Of a DNA stretch of 64,000 bases, positions 51,511-60,877 are shown one piece after another; the stretch's first letter is position 1, and every line of letters begins with the position of its first letter. This stretch comes from Bacillus sp. 1NLA3E (GTDB lineage: Bacteria > Bacillota > Bacilli > Bacillales > Cytobacillaceae), in contig NC_021171.1 in NCBI RefSeq assembly GCF_000242895.2, positions 468,001 through 532,000 on the forward strand. The letters are read 5' to 3'. The translations under genes and the position numbers were made by a program. Below the pieces are notes generated by a model. It was not told the DNA's origin, ran no database searches, and saw only the letters and a program-made list of their open reading frames with translations.

Positions 51511-52893
51511 ATGCAAAAACAAGAAACCGTTACTATTACTGAGAAACAATCCTTTCCATTAACAATTAAACGATTAGGGATCAATGGAGAAGGAGTCGGC
51601 TATTTTAAAAGACAAGTTGTGTTTGTGCCTGGAGCCTTGCCTGGAGAAGAAGTAGTCGTTGAGGTGACAAAGGTTAATCCGAAATTTGCTGAGGCAAAGA
51701 TTAAGAAGATCCGTAAATCCTCAGAGCATCGGGTTCAACCAGTATGCCCCGTTTATGATGAATGCGGAGGCTGCCAGCTTCAACACCTAAGTTATGAACA
51801 ACAATTAAAAGAAAAACGCGATATTATTATTCAGTCACTAGAGCGCCATACGAAAATACCTGTTGGGGAATTAACGATAAATGAAACAATTGGGATGGAA
51901 AATCCATGGGGCTATCGAAATAAAAGTCAATTCCAGGTAGGATTGGATGCAAGAGGCAAGGTGCTTGCGGGACTATACGGATTGAATTCACATCAGCTCA
52001 TTGACATTCAGAATTGTGCAGTGCAGCATCCGCAAACGAATAAAGCAACGGAAACGGTTAAGAAAATATTACAGGATTTACAGATTTCTATTTATAATGA
52101 AAAGACGCGAAAAGGGATCGTTAGAACGATTGTTTCAAGAGTCGGCGTGCACTCTGGTGAACTACAAATAGTGTTAATTACGACGCAACCAGAGTTGCCA
52201 AAAAAAGATCAGATTATCGAAATAATTATTGATCGCCTTCCTGATGTAAAGTCTATAATGCAAAACATTAACGGTGCAAAGACATCGCTTATTTTTGGAG
52301 AAGAAACGGTCGCTTTAGATGGGGAGGAATTTATCCAAGAGACCCTCGGTGACTTATCGTTTGAGCTGTCAGCAAGGACGTTCTTTCAATTAAACCCTGT
52401 GCAAACAGTGAAACTGTATAATGAAGTAAAAAAAGCAGCAGCATTAACAGGTACAGAAAAAGTCGTCGATGCTTATTGTGGTGTTGGTACGATTGGACTT
52501 TGGTTAGCAGATCAGGCAGGAGAAGTCCGAGGAATGGACATCATTCCTGAATCGATCGAAGATGCTAAGAAAAATGCCAAGCGCCACGGGTTCACCAACA
52601 CAAAATACGTCCCAGGAAAAGTCCAAGAGGTCCTGCCAAAATGGATCAAAAAGGGCTGGAAACCCGATGTCATCATCGTCGACCCACCAAGAACAGGACT
52701 GGACAATCAGCTGCTAGAGACAATATTATCAGCAGAGCCGAAGAAAGTAGTGTACGTGTCATGTAATCCATCAACATTGGCAAAGGATATTCAGGTGTTA
52801 AGTTCTAAATTTAAGGTAGAGTATATTCAGCCGGTTGATATGTTCCCACATACGAGTCATGTGGAGTGTATCTCGCAACTCATTTTAAAATAA
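51511..52893 (+). CDS. rlmCD: 23S rRNA (uracil-5-)-methyltransferase RlmCD (YefA)
   Basis: This 460-residue enzyme has an N-terminal TRAM domain, a 4Fe-4S site ([15 protein letters not shown]), an SAM-binding [16 protein letters not shown] and the catalytic Cys in [14 protein letters not shown]. It methylates U747 and U1939 in 23S rRNA. The start is ATG 51511 (MQKQETV) after GGAGTG. Its 3' end (about 52849-52901) is the integration site of the adjacent recombinase island, as with yefA/yefB in B. subtilis. The reading frame is intact. Confidence 0.94.
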   Translation: MQKQETVTITEKQSFPLTIKRLGINGEGVGYFKRQVVFVPGALPGEEVVVEVTKVNPKFAEAKIKKIRKSSEHRVQPVCPVYDECGGCQLQHLSYEQQLKEKRDIIIQSLERHTKIPVGELTINETIGMENPWGYRNKSQFQVGLDARGKVLAGLYGLNSHQLIDIQNCAVQHPQTNKATETVKKILQDLQISIYNEKTRKGIVRTIVSRVGVHSGELQIVLITTQPELPKKDQIIEIIIDRLPDVKSIMQNINGAKTSLIFGEETVALDGEEFIQETLGDLSFELSARTFFQLNPVQTVKLYNEVKKAAALTGTEKVVDAYCGVGTIGLWLADQAGEVRGMDIIPESIEDAKKNAKRHGFTNTKYVPGKVQEVLPKWIKKGWKPDVIIVDPPRTGLDNQLLETILSAEPKKVVYVSCNPSTLAKDIQVLSSKFKVEYIQPVDMFPHTSHVECISQLILK

Positions 52894-52925
52894 GGCAACT
52901 GCCCTTCTGGGGCGTTGCCTTTTTA
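52892..52925 (+). terminator. Terminator of rlmCD
   Basis: AAGGCAAC pairs with GTTGCCTTTT around a GC-rich loop (TGCCCTTCTGGGGC). It overlaps the stop codon. Confidence 0.85.
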
Positions 52926-53187
52926 CGTGTCTTGTGTAACTAACAAATAATCTCACTATCCCTACACAATAAACCTTTCCGATTTCTCCTCCCAGTGAGA
53001 AAAAAGATTTCGTAAAAAAGCGTGAGAAAAACAGGGCAACCCCTTGCGGGGTCTGCCTTTCTGCTTTTTGCGGTCTCTGAAAACTTTATTCGATATTGAG
53101 AAAAAGCGTGAAAAAAAGGCGAGAAAAAGCGGGGGGAAACGTGAGATTTTGAAGAGAAAAAGGGGGGGAGCGGGATTTCGGAAAACT
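52926..53187. other. Purine-rich intergenic segment between rlmCD and the recombinase
   Basis: No gene is seen. The + strand is strongly A/G-biased with runs of 6 and 7 G (about 53131 and 53162), and a run of 9 G lies just beyond, inside the recombinase end. The phrase GAAAACTTTATTC occurs twice (about 53079 and 53178). It is probably the left-end region of the island. Confidence 0.5.
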
Positions 53188-54743
53188 TTATTCCAACTGA
53201 AGAAACGAAGGAATGCGGTTTTGAAGGGGGGGGAATCGGAAGAGTTTAAAATCGATGTACACTTGTAACGGATTAACAAAGCTGTATTGGATGTGGACAG
53301 TGCCATCATGATTACAAGTAATCTTTTCAACCAGTGAATGAAGAATTGTCGGAGTTAAGTCATTTAGATTCAGTGCTTCTTTTAGCTTGTTGCCAATATT
53401 AATGGCGTAATTTTTTTCAACACAATCCTTCAGTTTTTCATCCAACTGAGTCTTTTTAATTTGAAGTGCTGTAACCTTGTTGTCCGTTAATTCTCGGTAT
53501 TCAACCAGTTCATCTTTAGTAATGACATTCTCAGTGAAGAGATTTACATATTCCAACTTTTTGTTTTTTAAGGTTTCGATTTCAGTTTGAATCGCTTCAA
53601 GTTCTTTTAGGTAGTGCGTTTTTTTACGTTTAACTTGTTTAACAACGTATTCAAAAAGTTTTCTTCCTTTAAAGAGTTTAAAAGCGTTTGTAAATCCTCA
53701 ATGATTACATGCATTAATTCTTTTTCACGAATAGCCACTTTATTTAAACAAAAGGTGTTACCGTGTTTTATATTTCCGCCGCAACGACAGCCTTTTTGAT
53801 TGGCTTTATACCACATACCTTTTTGGCATTCTTCACAATAAAGGATATTCGTGAAAATGTGTTTCTTTGGTGCAGTAGCTGTTCTGGTTCGATTCTGGAT
53901 CATCACTTGTACCGCATTAAAGGTATCTTTCGGAAGAATCGCTTCGTGTGTTTTTTCAATCACCACGATATCTTCTTCACTAAGCTCCCGACGTTTGGAA
54001 GAGGTGACAGAGATGGTTTCAGTTCTGCTTTGGACTAGGTCCCCAGAGTAGTGCTGATTGTTTAACATTACTTTAATACTTGAGGCATGCCACAAATTCG
54101 AGGCATTTGCTTTATTAGCTACTTGAGCAGGTGTTGGGACACCTTCAGCAGTTAATGTCTTTGCGATTGTGTCCATTCCTGTACCATTTAAATACTCTTG
54201 AAAAATCCGACGAACAATGTTTGGGGTGTTGTCATTTCTAATTTTAAGAACCCTATTTTCAGAAAAGTAACCGTATGGTGGATTTGATCCAACAAACAAA
54301 CCGCGTTGCGCTTTTACCCTTTTCGCCTGTTTATTTCGGCGGCTACTGTTAGCTGATTCATTCTCGTAAAGCCAAGCAAATAATCCGAAGTTCTGTACGT
54401 TACCATCTATAGTGTTGATTGAGTTATCCAAGCAGACAATATTGATGTTATTGAATTGGCAAATATCCCGAAGCTCATAAGAGAGCCGACCGTTACGTGC
54501 TAAACGAGATAGCTCTTTTGCCAAGATGACATCATACATTCCAGCTTTTCCGTCATCAATCAAAGCCTTTAATCCAGGACGACTTTCCTTTGTACCAGAT
54601 TGTTTGTCGGTATAAACCTTGACGATATCCCAATCACGTTGAGCGGTGTAAATTCTAAAAATGTCTATTTGGTTGTCTATTGATGTCCTTTGTGAATCCA
54701 ATTCCGTTGAGACACGAGCATATACTGCACATCTCATGCACAA
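53188..54743 (-). pseudogene. Serine site-specific recombinase, single-base frameshift
   Basis: Read from 54743 it has a resolvase catalytic domain (YARVSTELDSQRTSIDNQ with the nucleophilic Ser about residue 12; AKELSRLARNGR), a recombinase domain and a zinc ribbon (CEECQKGMW...C). At about 53659-53662 (AAAA on the reverse strand) the frame ends prematurely 17 codons later. Adding one A restores an uninterrupted 518-codon gene continuing KLFEYVVKQVKRKK... through the coiled coil to 53188. No slippery heptamer is present, so a deletion is more likely than programmed shifting. It corresponds in position to B. subtilis yefB. Confidence 0.85.
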
Positions 54744-54895
54744 TCACCACCTAGAGTAATTTTTTCATGAGATGCTGGTGAGTTTACGGAATTAGTATTA
54801 ACGATTTTTTCCATTTCTATTTCAATGAGTTGTTGTAAAATCCGTTGCACATTCACTGCTTTATTGGGTACAGCATATGAGCGGATGACCTTCAT
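54734..54895 (-). CDS. Small protein upstream of the recombinase (YefC position)
   Basis: This 53-residue protein (MKVIRSYAVPNKAVNVQRIL...) has ATG 54895 after AAGGGAGAGG, and its stop overlaps the recombinase start by 10 bases. It is helical and charged. Small partner genes overlapping serine recombinase genes often encode excision or DNA-binding accessory factors, but no motif confirms that. Confidence 0.6.
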   Translation of the reverse strand: MKVIRSYAVPNKAVNVQRILQQLIEIEMEKIVNTNSVNSPASHEKITLGGDCA

Positions 54896-54997
54896 TTTGT
54901 ATTCCTCTCCCTTGATGATTTTTCTATGATGTATAACTTTCGGTACTTTGACCCTACTGATAATGTTTTTCTGTTTTTCATCCATATTGGTATAGAA

Positions 54998-55273
54998 AAG
55001 ATGCAGTATGAGGAAGATTATTCTGGTCAAAGGACACTAAGAGTAACATTTGATAATTCAGGTTGGTATGGAATAGTTGAATTATGTTTTGAAGGCTTAA
55101 TCGCAATGAATTTAAGGCCAGCGTTAGAAAACTGTTCTCGTGAATTATATAGTGGAAGCCTAATTGTTAAAGACGAATGTATTTTCTGGGCAGATGAATT
55201 TTTAGAAAATGAAAATCAGGATTTTAGTGGCAGCTACATTAAAGCACTAAATTTGAAATGGCGTAAAATTTAA
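54998..55273 (+). CDS. Hypothetical protein, possibly N-terminally truncated
   Basis: The frame (open from 54926) gives a plausible folded sequence from MQYEEDYSGQRTLRVTFD to KALNLKWRKI, about 91 residues. Its N-terminal part overlaps the promoter region of the opposite-strand recombinase genes and no RBS precedes either ATG. It may be the remnant of a longer gene cut by the island's formation. Function unknown. Confidence 0.35.
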   Translation, partial: KMQYEEDYSGQRTLRVTFDNSGWYGIVELCFEGLIAMNLRPALENCSRELYSGSLIVKDECIFWADEFLENENQDFSGSYIKALNLKWRKI

Positions 55274-55709
55274 TTGTTGATATACGCTTAGCATTGTTAT
55301 GTGGAGTTTTTTATATAAAGAGCTTATATTTCAATAACACCTATGGGATTTTTTCAGATTTCTGACCATCAGTATGCCCTGAAAAAGTTTTAGCAAAATT
55401 TTTAAAATTTGTTTTAGATGACTTAATCAAATTAATGCTATTATTAATAGAGAGAATTTGGTTTTATATGTTGTTTCTATGTAATTGATAAATGTGTTAC
55501 TTTATATTAAAAGTCTTGTTTAGTAATTATTTTGCGAATTATTGAAAGAAAATCAGTTGTTAAAGAAGAAAATATACTCGTATAGTGCTAGGATTATGAA
55601 ATGGGTCACCTGTTGATTTATAAAGCAAAGGTATGTTTTCTAAAAGAGCTATGAACTTTGAAATAATATGCGTTATTTAATAGTTTACAATTTGAAAAGA
55701 GGAAACCGG
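55274..55709. other. AT-rich intergenic region in the island
   Basis: No ORF with RBS, no strong hairpin and no repeat was recognised. It presumably holds the promoter of the two-TM protein gene. Confidence 0.4.
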
Positions 55710-56624
55710 ATGAGTAGTATTGCAGAAAAGGCGCAGAATTATATAAAGAATCCAATAGGTATTATTGGATTGTTTTTAGTTTTAACAGAAGCGATTGCAG
55801 CTCTAGTAATTGTTAAGAGTAAATTGAATGATATACAGAATATGATGTTAGTTTTGTTTATAGCATTATTTCCATGTATTGTATTGTTAGCATTCTATTT
55901 ATTAGTTACACGACACCACAAGAAATTATATTCTCCATCTGATTATAAGGATGAAAGCAATTTCGTAAGCACTTATAACAGTGTTACACAGCAAAAGGAG
56001 TTTGTTGTGCAAAAAACCGATGAATGCCAAGTATTATCTGCTCAGACTGGTATGGATAAGGAAGATATAAATTTTATTAAAGATTCTCTGATGAGTGTTA
56101 TGGAGTTGCAAAAAAAGTATATTTCTAATCAAGAGAATGCTTTATTGATAGAGAGAGAGCAAGAAAACATTAAAACTAATTTAGACAATTATTTAGCAGA
56201 AAAAGAGGGAATTAAAGAATTATTTAAAGTGGAAGTAAGCTTAATGCATATGAGTTCTAAATTAGTGTCTGAATTGAGAAGTAGGGGATTTTCAGCCAAT
56301 TTATATAAGTCTTTTCGAAACAAGAAAAAACTTGAAACACATAGTGAGCACGAAGCAATATGGTTAGGAGATGCAATCCCAGTAGATATGGCTATAGAAG
56401 TTATTAAAGTGGCGAAAGATATTTTTCCACATTTGAAGTATATTGAATTAAGTGATGGCACTGATGGAGCACCGGAATATGTTAAGTATCAAGTGTTCAT
56501 TGGTGGTGCAACATCTACTGCTGTTAGAAGAGGTTTACAAGCATTAGAAACAGAAGACTTCATAAATTTATATAAAATAAAAAATATAAAGGATTTACAT
56601 AAATTTATTAGGGGTTTTAGTTAA
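55710..56624 (+). CDS. Two-TM protein with coiled-coil and novel C-terminal domain
   Basis: This ~304-residue protein has two TM helices (about 17-37 and 43-66). A cytoplasmic coiled-coil linker (about 115-180) is followed by a compact C-terminal domain (about 195-300: LVSELRSRGFSANLYKSF, PHLKYIELSDGTDGAPEYV, FIGGATSTAVRRGL). ATG 55710 follows AAGAGGAAA by 6 bases; an ATG at 55668 has no RBS. Short-loop two-TM anchors joined to sensing domains are typical of membrane-disrupting defence effectors. The location in a recombinase island fits that, but no known effector family is recognised. Confidence 0.6.
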   Translation: MSSIAEKAQNYIKNPIGIIGLFLVLTEAIAALVIVKSKLNDIQNMMLVLFIALFPCIVLLAFYLLVTRHHKKLYSPSDYKDESNFVSTYNSVTQQKEFVVQKTDECQVLSAQTGMDKEDINFIKDSLMSVMELQKKYISNQENALLIEREQENIKTNLDNYLAEKEGIKELFKVEVSLMHMSSKLVSELRSRGFSANLYKSFRNKKKLETHSEHEAIWLGDAIPVDMAIEVIKVAKDIFPHLKYIELSDGTDGAPEYVKYQVFIGGATSTAVRRGLQALETEDFINLYKIKNIKDLHKFIRGFS

Positions 56625-57026
56625 TACTTTGTTGAAAATATATATATGACTGTTCTAATTTTTTCTCATGTAATAAATGGTCAATTCTGATTAAGATTGG
56701 GTATAGTCGTATTTGATGTGTACTGTTATAAATATACAGGACATGTAGAAACAGTAGCACAGCTAGTTAGATAATAGAAATAAGTACCCTTGAGAATGCT
56801 GTGTTATCAGTACTTTCGGGGGTTTTGTTTGTTTTGGGGTAGGCATTTGAGAAGGATTGGAGCCTAACATTTGAGGCGAATCAGTCTTTTCTCTATCCAC
56901 CTTTTAAATATTTACAACTTATGTTGATACTAATATAATAAACAACCTTTTTGACGATGGCGATGTCTGTCTTGAGAAATTAATTCTATCTAAATACAAT
57001 TTTAGAAAATATGGAGGTGGAATTTA
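56625..57026. other. Intergenic region containing a decayed attachment site
   Basis: It includes the rlmCD-like end at 56733-56774 and a weak AAGTAC/GTACTT hairpin ending GGGGGTTTTG (56785-56834). No gene is seen. Confidence 0.5.
56733..56774 (+). other. Attachment-site remnant resembling an rlmCD 3' end
   Basis: Translated, it reads TGHVETVAQLVR-stop, the canonical RlmCD C-terminus, without any upstream gene. It is preceded by GGTATAGTCG, as is the copy at 59621, so both look like right ends of related integrations. Confidence 0.6.
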
Positions 57027-57881
57027 ATGTGTATTAAAACTGGTGTAGAAGAATCATCTTTTTGTTTTCTAGATGATGTCGGATGTGGACAATTCGACCC
57101 GGAAAGTTTTAAAAATGCATTCGGGATAGAAGGTATGAAAATTAATGGATTACCTTATAAAGATCCGGATTCAGTTAGCAAAAAGTTGTATGAAAGATTT
57201 ATAACTTTCTTGAATAGACGTAGGTTACCAAGTGGTTACGAATTAAAAGTTATCAATATCAAAAAAAGAGAAAAAGGTAAAGATGCTTGGTATGAAGTTG
57301 TAGTAACAATAAAAGATGAGAATGCGGAAATGGTCGTAGGGTTTGGGAGTGATTATATTGGTCCTTCAAGTAACTGGGCATTTAAAGCAAAAGTTGAGGA
57401 TCAAGAGGTCGGTAAATATTTAAAAATAACAAGAACTTTTGGTGGACATATAATATGGCCAAGGTGGGTAAAGGTTAATGGCAATTATTTTAATCAGTTG
57501 TCGATTAACGAAGCTAGAGGAGGTGAAAAGAGCTTCTATGACAGGATTGACATCACACTTTACGATTTGAAAAAATGGTATAATCAAGAGGTATGCAAGT
57601 TAAAAGATATTTATGATAAAAACAAAAGCTGGCTGCTTCAATTGATTTCCTTTGATGGATTCGTGGACTATTTTCTTTTTCAGGATTTTGTAGATGAAAA
57701 ATATAACGTGAAAGACTTGTCAACATTTGATATGGCAAACGAGACCTACGAATTGTTGGGTGAAAAAAATTTAGATAATATCCTTATTGATGGAAAAGAA
57801 GATTATGAATTATTTATTGAAGGGAATTCCAGGGCAATAGAAAAGAGAAATGAGAGAATCCGCCTGTTCATCTCTAGTTAG
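57027..57881 (+). CDS. DUF6994-like protein
   Basis: This 284-residue soluble protein has a pattern I associate with DUF6994: GLPYKDPDSVSKKLYERF, GGHIIWPRW, SINEARGG, IDITLYDLKKWYNQE and FVDYFLFQDFVD. The function is unknown and the family name is given with moderate confidence. RBS GGAGGTGG. It shares a strand and a 100-base gap with the DUF3800-like gene, so they may be an operon within the island. Confidence 0.65.
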   Translation: MCIKTGVEESSFCFLDDVGCGQFDPESFKNAFGIEGMKINGLPYKDPDSVSKKLYERFITFLNRRRLPSGYELKVINIKKREKGKDAWYEVVVTIKDENAEMVVGFGSDYIGPSSNWAFKAKVEDQEVGKYLKITRTFGGHIIWPRWVKVNGNYFNQLSINEARGGEKSFYDRIDITLYDLKKWYNQEVCKLKDIYDKNKSWLLQLISFDGFVDYFLFQDFVDEKYNVKDLSTFDMANETYELLGEKNLDNILIDGKEDYELFIEGNSRAIEKRNERIRLFISS

Positions 57882-57982
57882 GGAAAAAGCTAGAAAGATA
57901 GTTAATATTCTTTAGAAATATATCTTTATATTATCAAAAATACAAGAATACTATTTATCGTTGAGGGTGTGGTGTTTGAACA

Positions 57983-59485
57983 ATGTCGCGTGAATATAAA
58001 TTCTATTACGATGAATCTGAGCACAGTAGAAAAATAAATAAATCAACAATCACTTCTGCAAACTACTATGATAATTTTGTTGTGACAATAGTTGGTTGGG
58101 AAAGTTCGGATGAAGAAATCATCGAAGAAAAGTATATTACTTTTGAAAACAAGTATTCCGATAGAAAATCAAATGGTGAGTTAAAAAGTACTACCTTAAA
58201 GCCTAAGCATTTTCGGAATGGTTTTGCTTCATTGAATCAAGAAAATGTAGAATTTATTGGCGATTTTTTAAATTTGTTTGATGAAAAAATTCTATTGTAT
58301 TTTTCTGTTAGCAGCAAAATTGAGTTCATCATCCAACAGTTGTTTATAAACTACACAAATAGTATTTTTAAAGATATGGATGCTATGAAGTACTCAATTG
58401 TTAAGTCGATTTTAATGTATCGTCCTCAAGAAATAATAAGTGGAATTTATGAAAATACTGGAGAACTCATTCAACTGCTCAAAGATTTTTACTCCCAAAA
58501 ACTTACTACCAATCTAACCAATCCTGAATTGAAGAGACATGAGAATGTAGCTTTTACGCAAATTCTATTATTGTTAGATGCCGTCAACGAGGATATTGAG
58601 ATAAATTGGAGTTATGATAGTGCTTTTTATGGATTTGATAAATATATCAATGAAAAGGGAATTAAAAGTTATTCGCTTTATTTGGATAAAGAAGGGGAAG
58701 ACAGCAATACTTTAAAGGCAGCTAGAAAACTGGGAATATCTAAACCTGTAGAACTTGATTCAAAAGTTAGTGTTGGTATTAGAATATCAGATATATTGGC
58801 TGGCATAATATCTAAGTTACTGAAAGCATTGCATTTTCAATTGAGATATGAATTTGCTGAAGATGGTATTGGAAAGAAAATTTTGAGTGGAAAATGGTTT
58901 GAGGTCAGTGATCAACAACTCGGACTCTATAAACAACTGTATCTAATTATTGGAAAATTAAATAATGCATGGTTTAAGTCCTTTGGAGGCATATATTCAG
59001 ATGATTTTATAGTTTTAGTTTCATTTTTGAATTATTTGAGTAAATTTGAGTCGGTTGCAAAGATGAATGAGTTTGATAGAAGTATGTTCGGCGAGGATTT
59101 CAATGCTTATGTTTGTAGTAATCTAAACTCTTATTTTCAAAGAATGCATTCTAAGTTAAATATTGAACCGATTACTAGTTTGAATGAGGAGTTCTATTAT
59201 AACCAAAGGGGTGCAAAAGTGTTTTATGATATTTCAAAGCAACCACTTTTGGAAATATTAGAGGGTAGCCAGATATATTATGTATTATCAGTTGGATTCT
59301 CTAATAATATGGTTCCTACAGTTACGATAGAGGATAAAGGGGAAACAACATGTTATAAATTGGAACAAGGGTTATTAGATTGGGTTATATATTGCGTATC
59401 ATTTGCCAATATGGGAGGAAAAATTTTCCCATCAAGAGTTTTGTTCTGCAAGGTAGACAATGAATATTATGCTGATATTTTATGA
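57983..59485 (+). CDS. DUF3800-like protein
   Basis: This 500-residue protein begins FYYDESEHS, the Asp-Glu-Ser motif of the DUF3800 family (RNase H-like fold). Later it has VGIRISDILAGIISK, the matching second acidic motif. The C-terminal ~200 residues are not recognised. DUF3800 proteins are frequent in mobile elements and near restriction or phage-defence genes; nuclease activity is suspected from the fold. The RBS is weak (GAGGGTG). Confidence 0.6.
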   Translation: MSREYKFYYDESEHSRKINKSTITSANYYDNFVVTIVGWESSDEEIIEEKYITFENKYSDRKSNGELKSTTLKPKHFRNGFASLNQENVEFIGDFLNLFDEKILLYFSVSSKIEFIIQQLFINYTNSIFKDMDAMKYSIVKSILMYRPQEIISGIYENTGELIQLLKDFYSQKLTTNLTNPELKRHENVAFTQILLLLDAVNEDIEINWSYDSAFYGFDKYINEKGIKSYSLYLDKEGEDSNTLKAARKLGISKPVELDSKVSVGIRISDILAGIISKLLKALHFQLRYEFAEDGIGKKILSGKWFEVSDQQLGLYKQLYLIIGKLNNAWFKSFGGIYSDDFIVLVSFLNYLSKFESVAKMNEFDRSMFGEDFNAYVCSNLNSYFQRMHSKLNIEPITSLNEEFYYNQRGAKVFYDISKQPLLEILEGSQIYYVLSVGFSNNMVPTVTIEDKGETTCYKLEQGLLDWVIYCVSFANMGGKIFPSRVLFCKVDNEYYADIL

Positions 59486-59814
59486 TTGGATTGTCTATTT
59501 CAAAAGTTACATCAAATAGAATTCATTCTGTTATGTAAAAAATTTATATAAAAGCATTATATTTTTAAATATAGTAAAAGTTTTAAAAGGTATAGTCGAA
59601 CTTTTTTTCCTGTGAAACCAATACAGGACATGTGGAGTGAGTGGCGCAACTCATTTTAAAAGAAGGCAACTGACTCATCTCTTAACCTATCCATTTTGTT
59701 TAAGCTCATCTTTAAAAAGGATTATTATAAAAATATGGCCAAGTTATTTTTAATAACTGGGCTTTTTTACATGTTAGAAGAGAGGGGAAAACAAAAGATT
59801 TTACCATTTTATAT
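59486..59814. other. Intergenic region with the right attachment site of the island
   Basis: It contains GGTATAGTCG (about 59589) and the rlmCD-like end at 59621-59672; no gene is seen. Confidence 0.6.
59621..59672 (+). other. attR-like site (duplicate of the rlmCD 3' end)
   Basis: ACAGGACATGTGGAGTG ... GGCGCAACTCATTTTAAAAGAAGGCAACTG is nearly identical to the last 45 bases of rlmCD and its first downstream bases. In the rlmCD frame it reads GHVE-stop-VAQLILK, so it is a displaced, mutated gene end. Confidence 0.75.
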
Positions 59815-60705
59815 TTATTTTTTTGTAATTCCTCTAGCCCTTTTCTCTACAAATTCCTTAAAGTTTGTTACGGCAGGAGACATATATCCATTTATTCTCC
59901 ATACCATTTGGATTACTCGAAAGCATTTTGGTGATTGTACCTGGATCATTGAAATTTTACCTTCGTCCATGTTATGTATGTACGGGACAATAGCAACACC
60001 CAAATTGGCACCTACTAAGTCAGAGACCGTCCTCTCCTCATATCCTTCAAAAACCTTTCTTGGGTAGAATCCAGCGTCATTACAGAGATTTTCTATTAAA
60101 TCATGTAAGGCTGTTTGAGGTTTGAAAAGGATAAAAGGATCATCGGCTACTTCGCCTAAATTGACTCGATCTTTTCCAGCCAGCCTGTGGGAAGCAGGAA
60201 CAATTAGAAACAATTCTTCGGTCAAAACTGGAATGGAGCACAGATTTTCATGCGGTTCTAGTGGGGAACAGAAACCAATGTCAATGTTAGCAGCTTCTAT
60301 TCCTTTTAAGATTTTACTTGTTATATTTTGAGATAATTGAAATTGAATGTTTGGAAATTCCTTTTGGAAATCACTGATTAAATCAGGTACAAAACTGGAA
60401 CCAAGTGTTTGGATAAATGCGAGCGAAATGGTCCCATGGTATGGATCGACCATATCATGGATTTTTTGCTTTGCTTCTTTCATTTCTGATAATACCTGGT
60501 TTGCATACTTGAGAAAAGTTTTCCCATATTGGTTTAAAACGACTCCACGGCTTTTTCTTTCGAGTAAAGGGACACCGATTTCTTCTTCTAGTCGCAAAAT
60601 AGAACGGCTTAACGCTGGCTGTGAAAGGTTTAATTCTTCGGAGGCTTTTGTAAAACTCTTATGTTTTGCAACTATTTGGAAATAAAAAAGTTGGTCAAAA
60701 TCCAT
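59815..60705 (-). CDS. LysR-family transcriptional regulator
   Basis: This 296-residue regulator has an N-terminal winged HTH (FYFQIVAKHKSFTKASEELNLSQPALSRSI) and a LysR substrate-binding domain. It is divergent from an MFS transporter gene, like the yybE/yybF pair of B. subtilis, and probably regulates it. The intergenic region contains TATGCAT and TATGTATGCAT motifs that could be operators. Confidence 0.88.
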   Translation of the reverse strand: MDFDQLFYFQIVAKHKSFTKASEELNLSQPALSRSILRLEEEIGVPLLERKSRGVVLNQYGKTFLKYANQVLSEMKEAKQKIHDMVDPYHGTISLAFIQTLGSSFVPDLISDFQKEFPNIQFQLSQNITSKILKGIEAANIDIGFCSPLEPHENLCSIPVLTEELFLIVPASHRLAGKDRVNLGEVADDPFILFKPQTALHDLIENLCNDAGFYPRKVFEGYEERTVSDLVGANLGVAIVPYIHNMDEGKISMIQVQSPKCFRVIQMVWRINGYMSPAVTNFKEFVEKRARGITKK

Positions 60706-60738
60706 GCGGTATTCTCCTCGGCAAATCAGTGATATTAC

Positions 60739-60785
60739 TATTATGCATGGATGCTATAAAAAATACAATTATGTATGCATGACAG
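60739..60785. promoter_or_regulatory. Candidate LysR operator between the divergent genes
   Basis: Repeated ATTATGCAT (about 60740) and ATTATGTATGCAT (about 60768) elements flank an A-rich stretch in the 170-base divergent promoter region. No precise T-N11-A site was fixed. Confidence 0.35.
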
Positions 60786-60877
60786 ATAGATATATACTAA
60801 ATAAGTCACTTTCATTTCAAGGAAACCATCGTTAATAGATGAGTCAATTGACAAGAGAAAAAAGGGGGAAACACTAT

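Larger units (their letters stand above)
52849..59672. mobile_element. Recombinase island integrated at the 3' end of rlmCD
   Basis: The rlmCD 3' end (CATGTGGAGTG ... CGCAACTCATTTTAAAATAAGGCAACTG) recurs as CATGTGGAGTG ... CGCAACTCATTTTAAAAGAAGGCAACTG at 59629-59672, giving attL/attR-like ends 6.8 kb apart. A serine recombinase lies at the left end. A second, diverged rlmCD-like end at 56733-56774 suggests two modules in tandem. Gene content is poorly known and AT-rich. The recombinase is frameshifted, so the island is probably fixed. Confidence 0.75.

Noticed and set aside
53650-53670. Programmed frameshift in the recombinase gene
   Set aside because: No X-XXY-YYZ heptamer or downstream stimulator is evident; a one-base deletion explains the data more simply.
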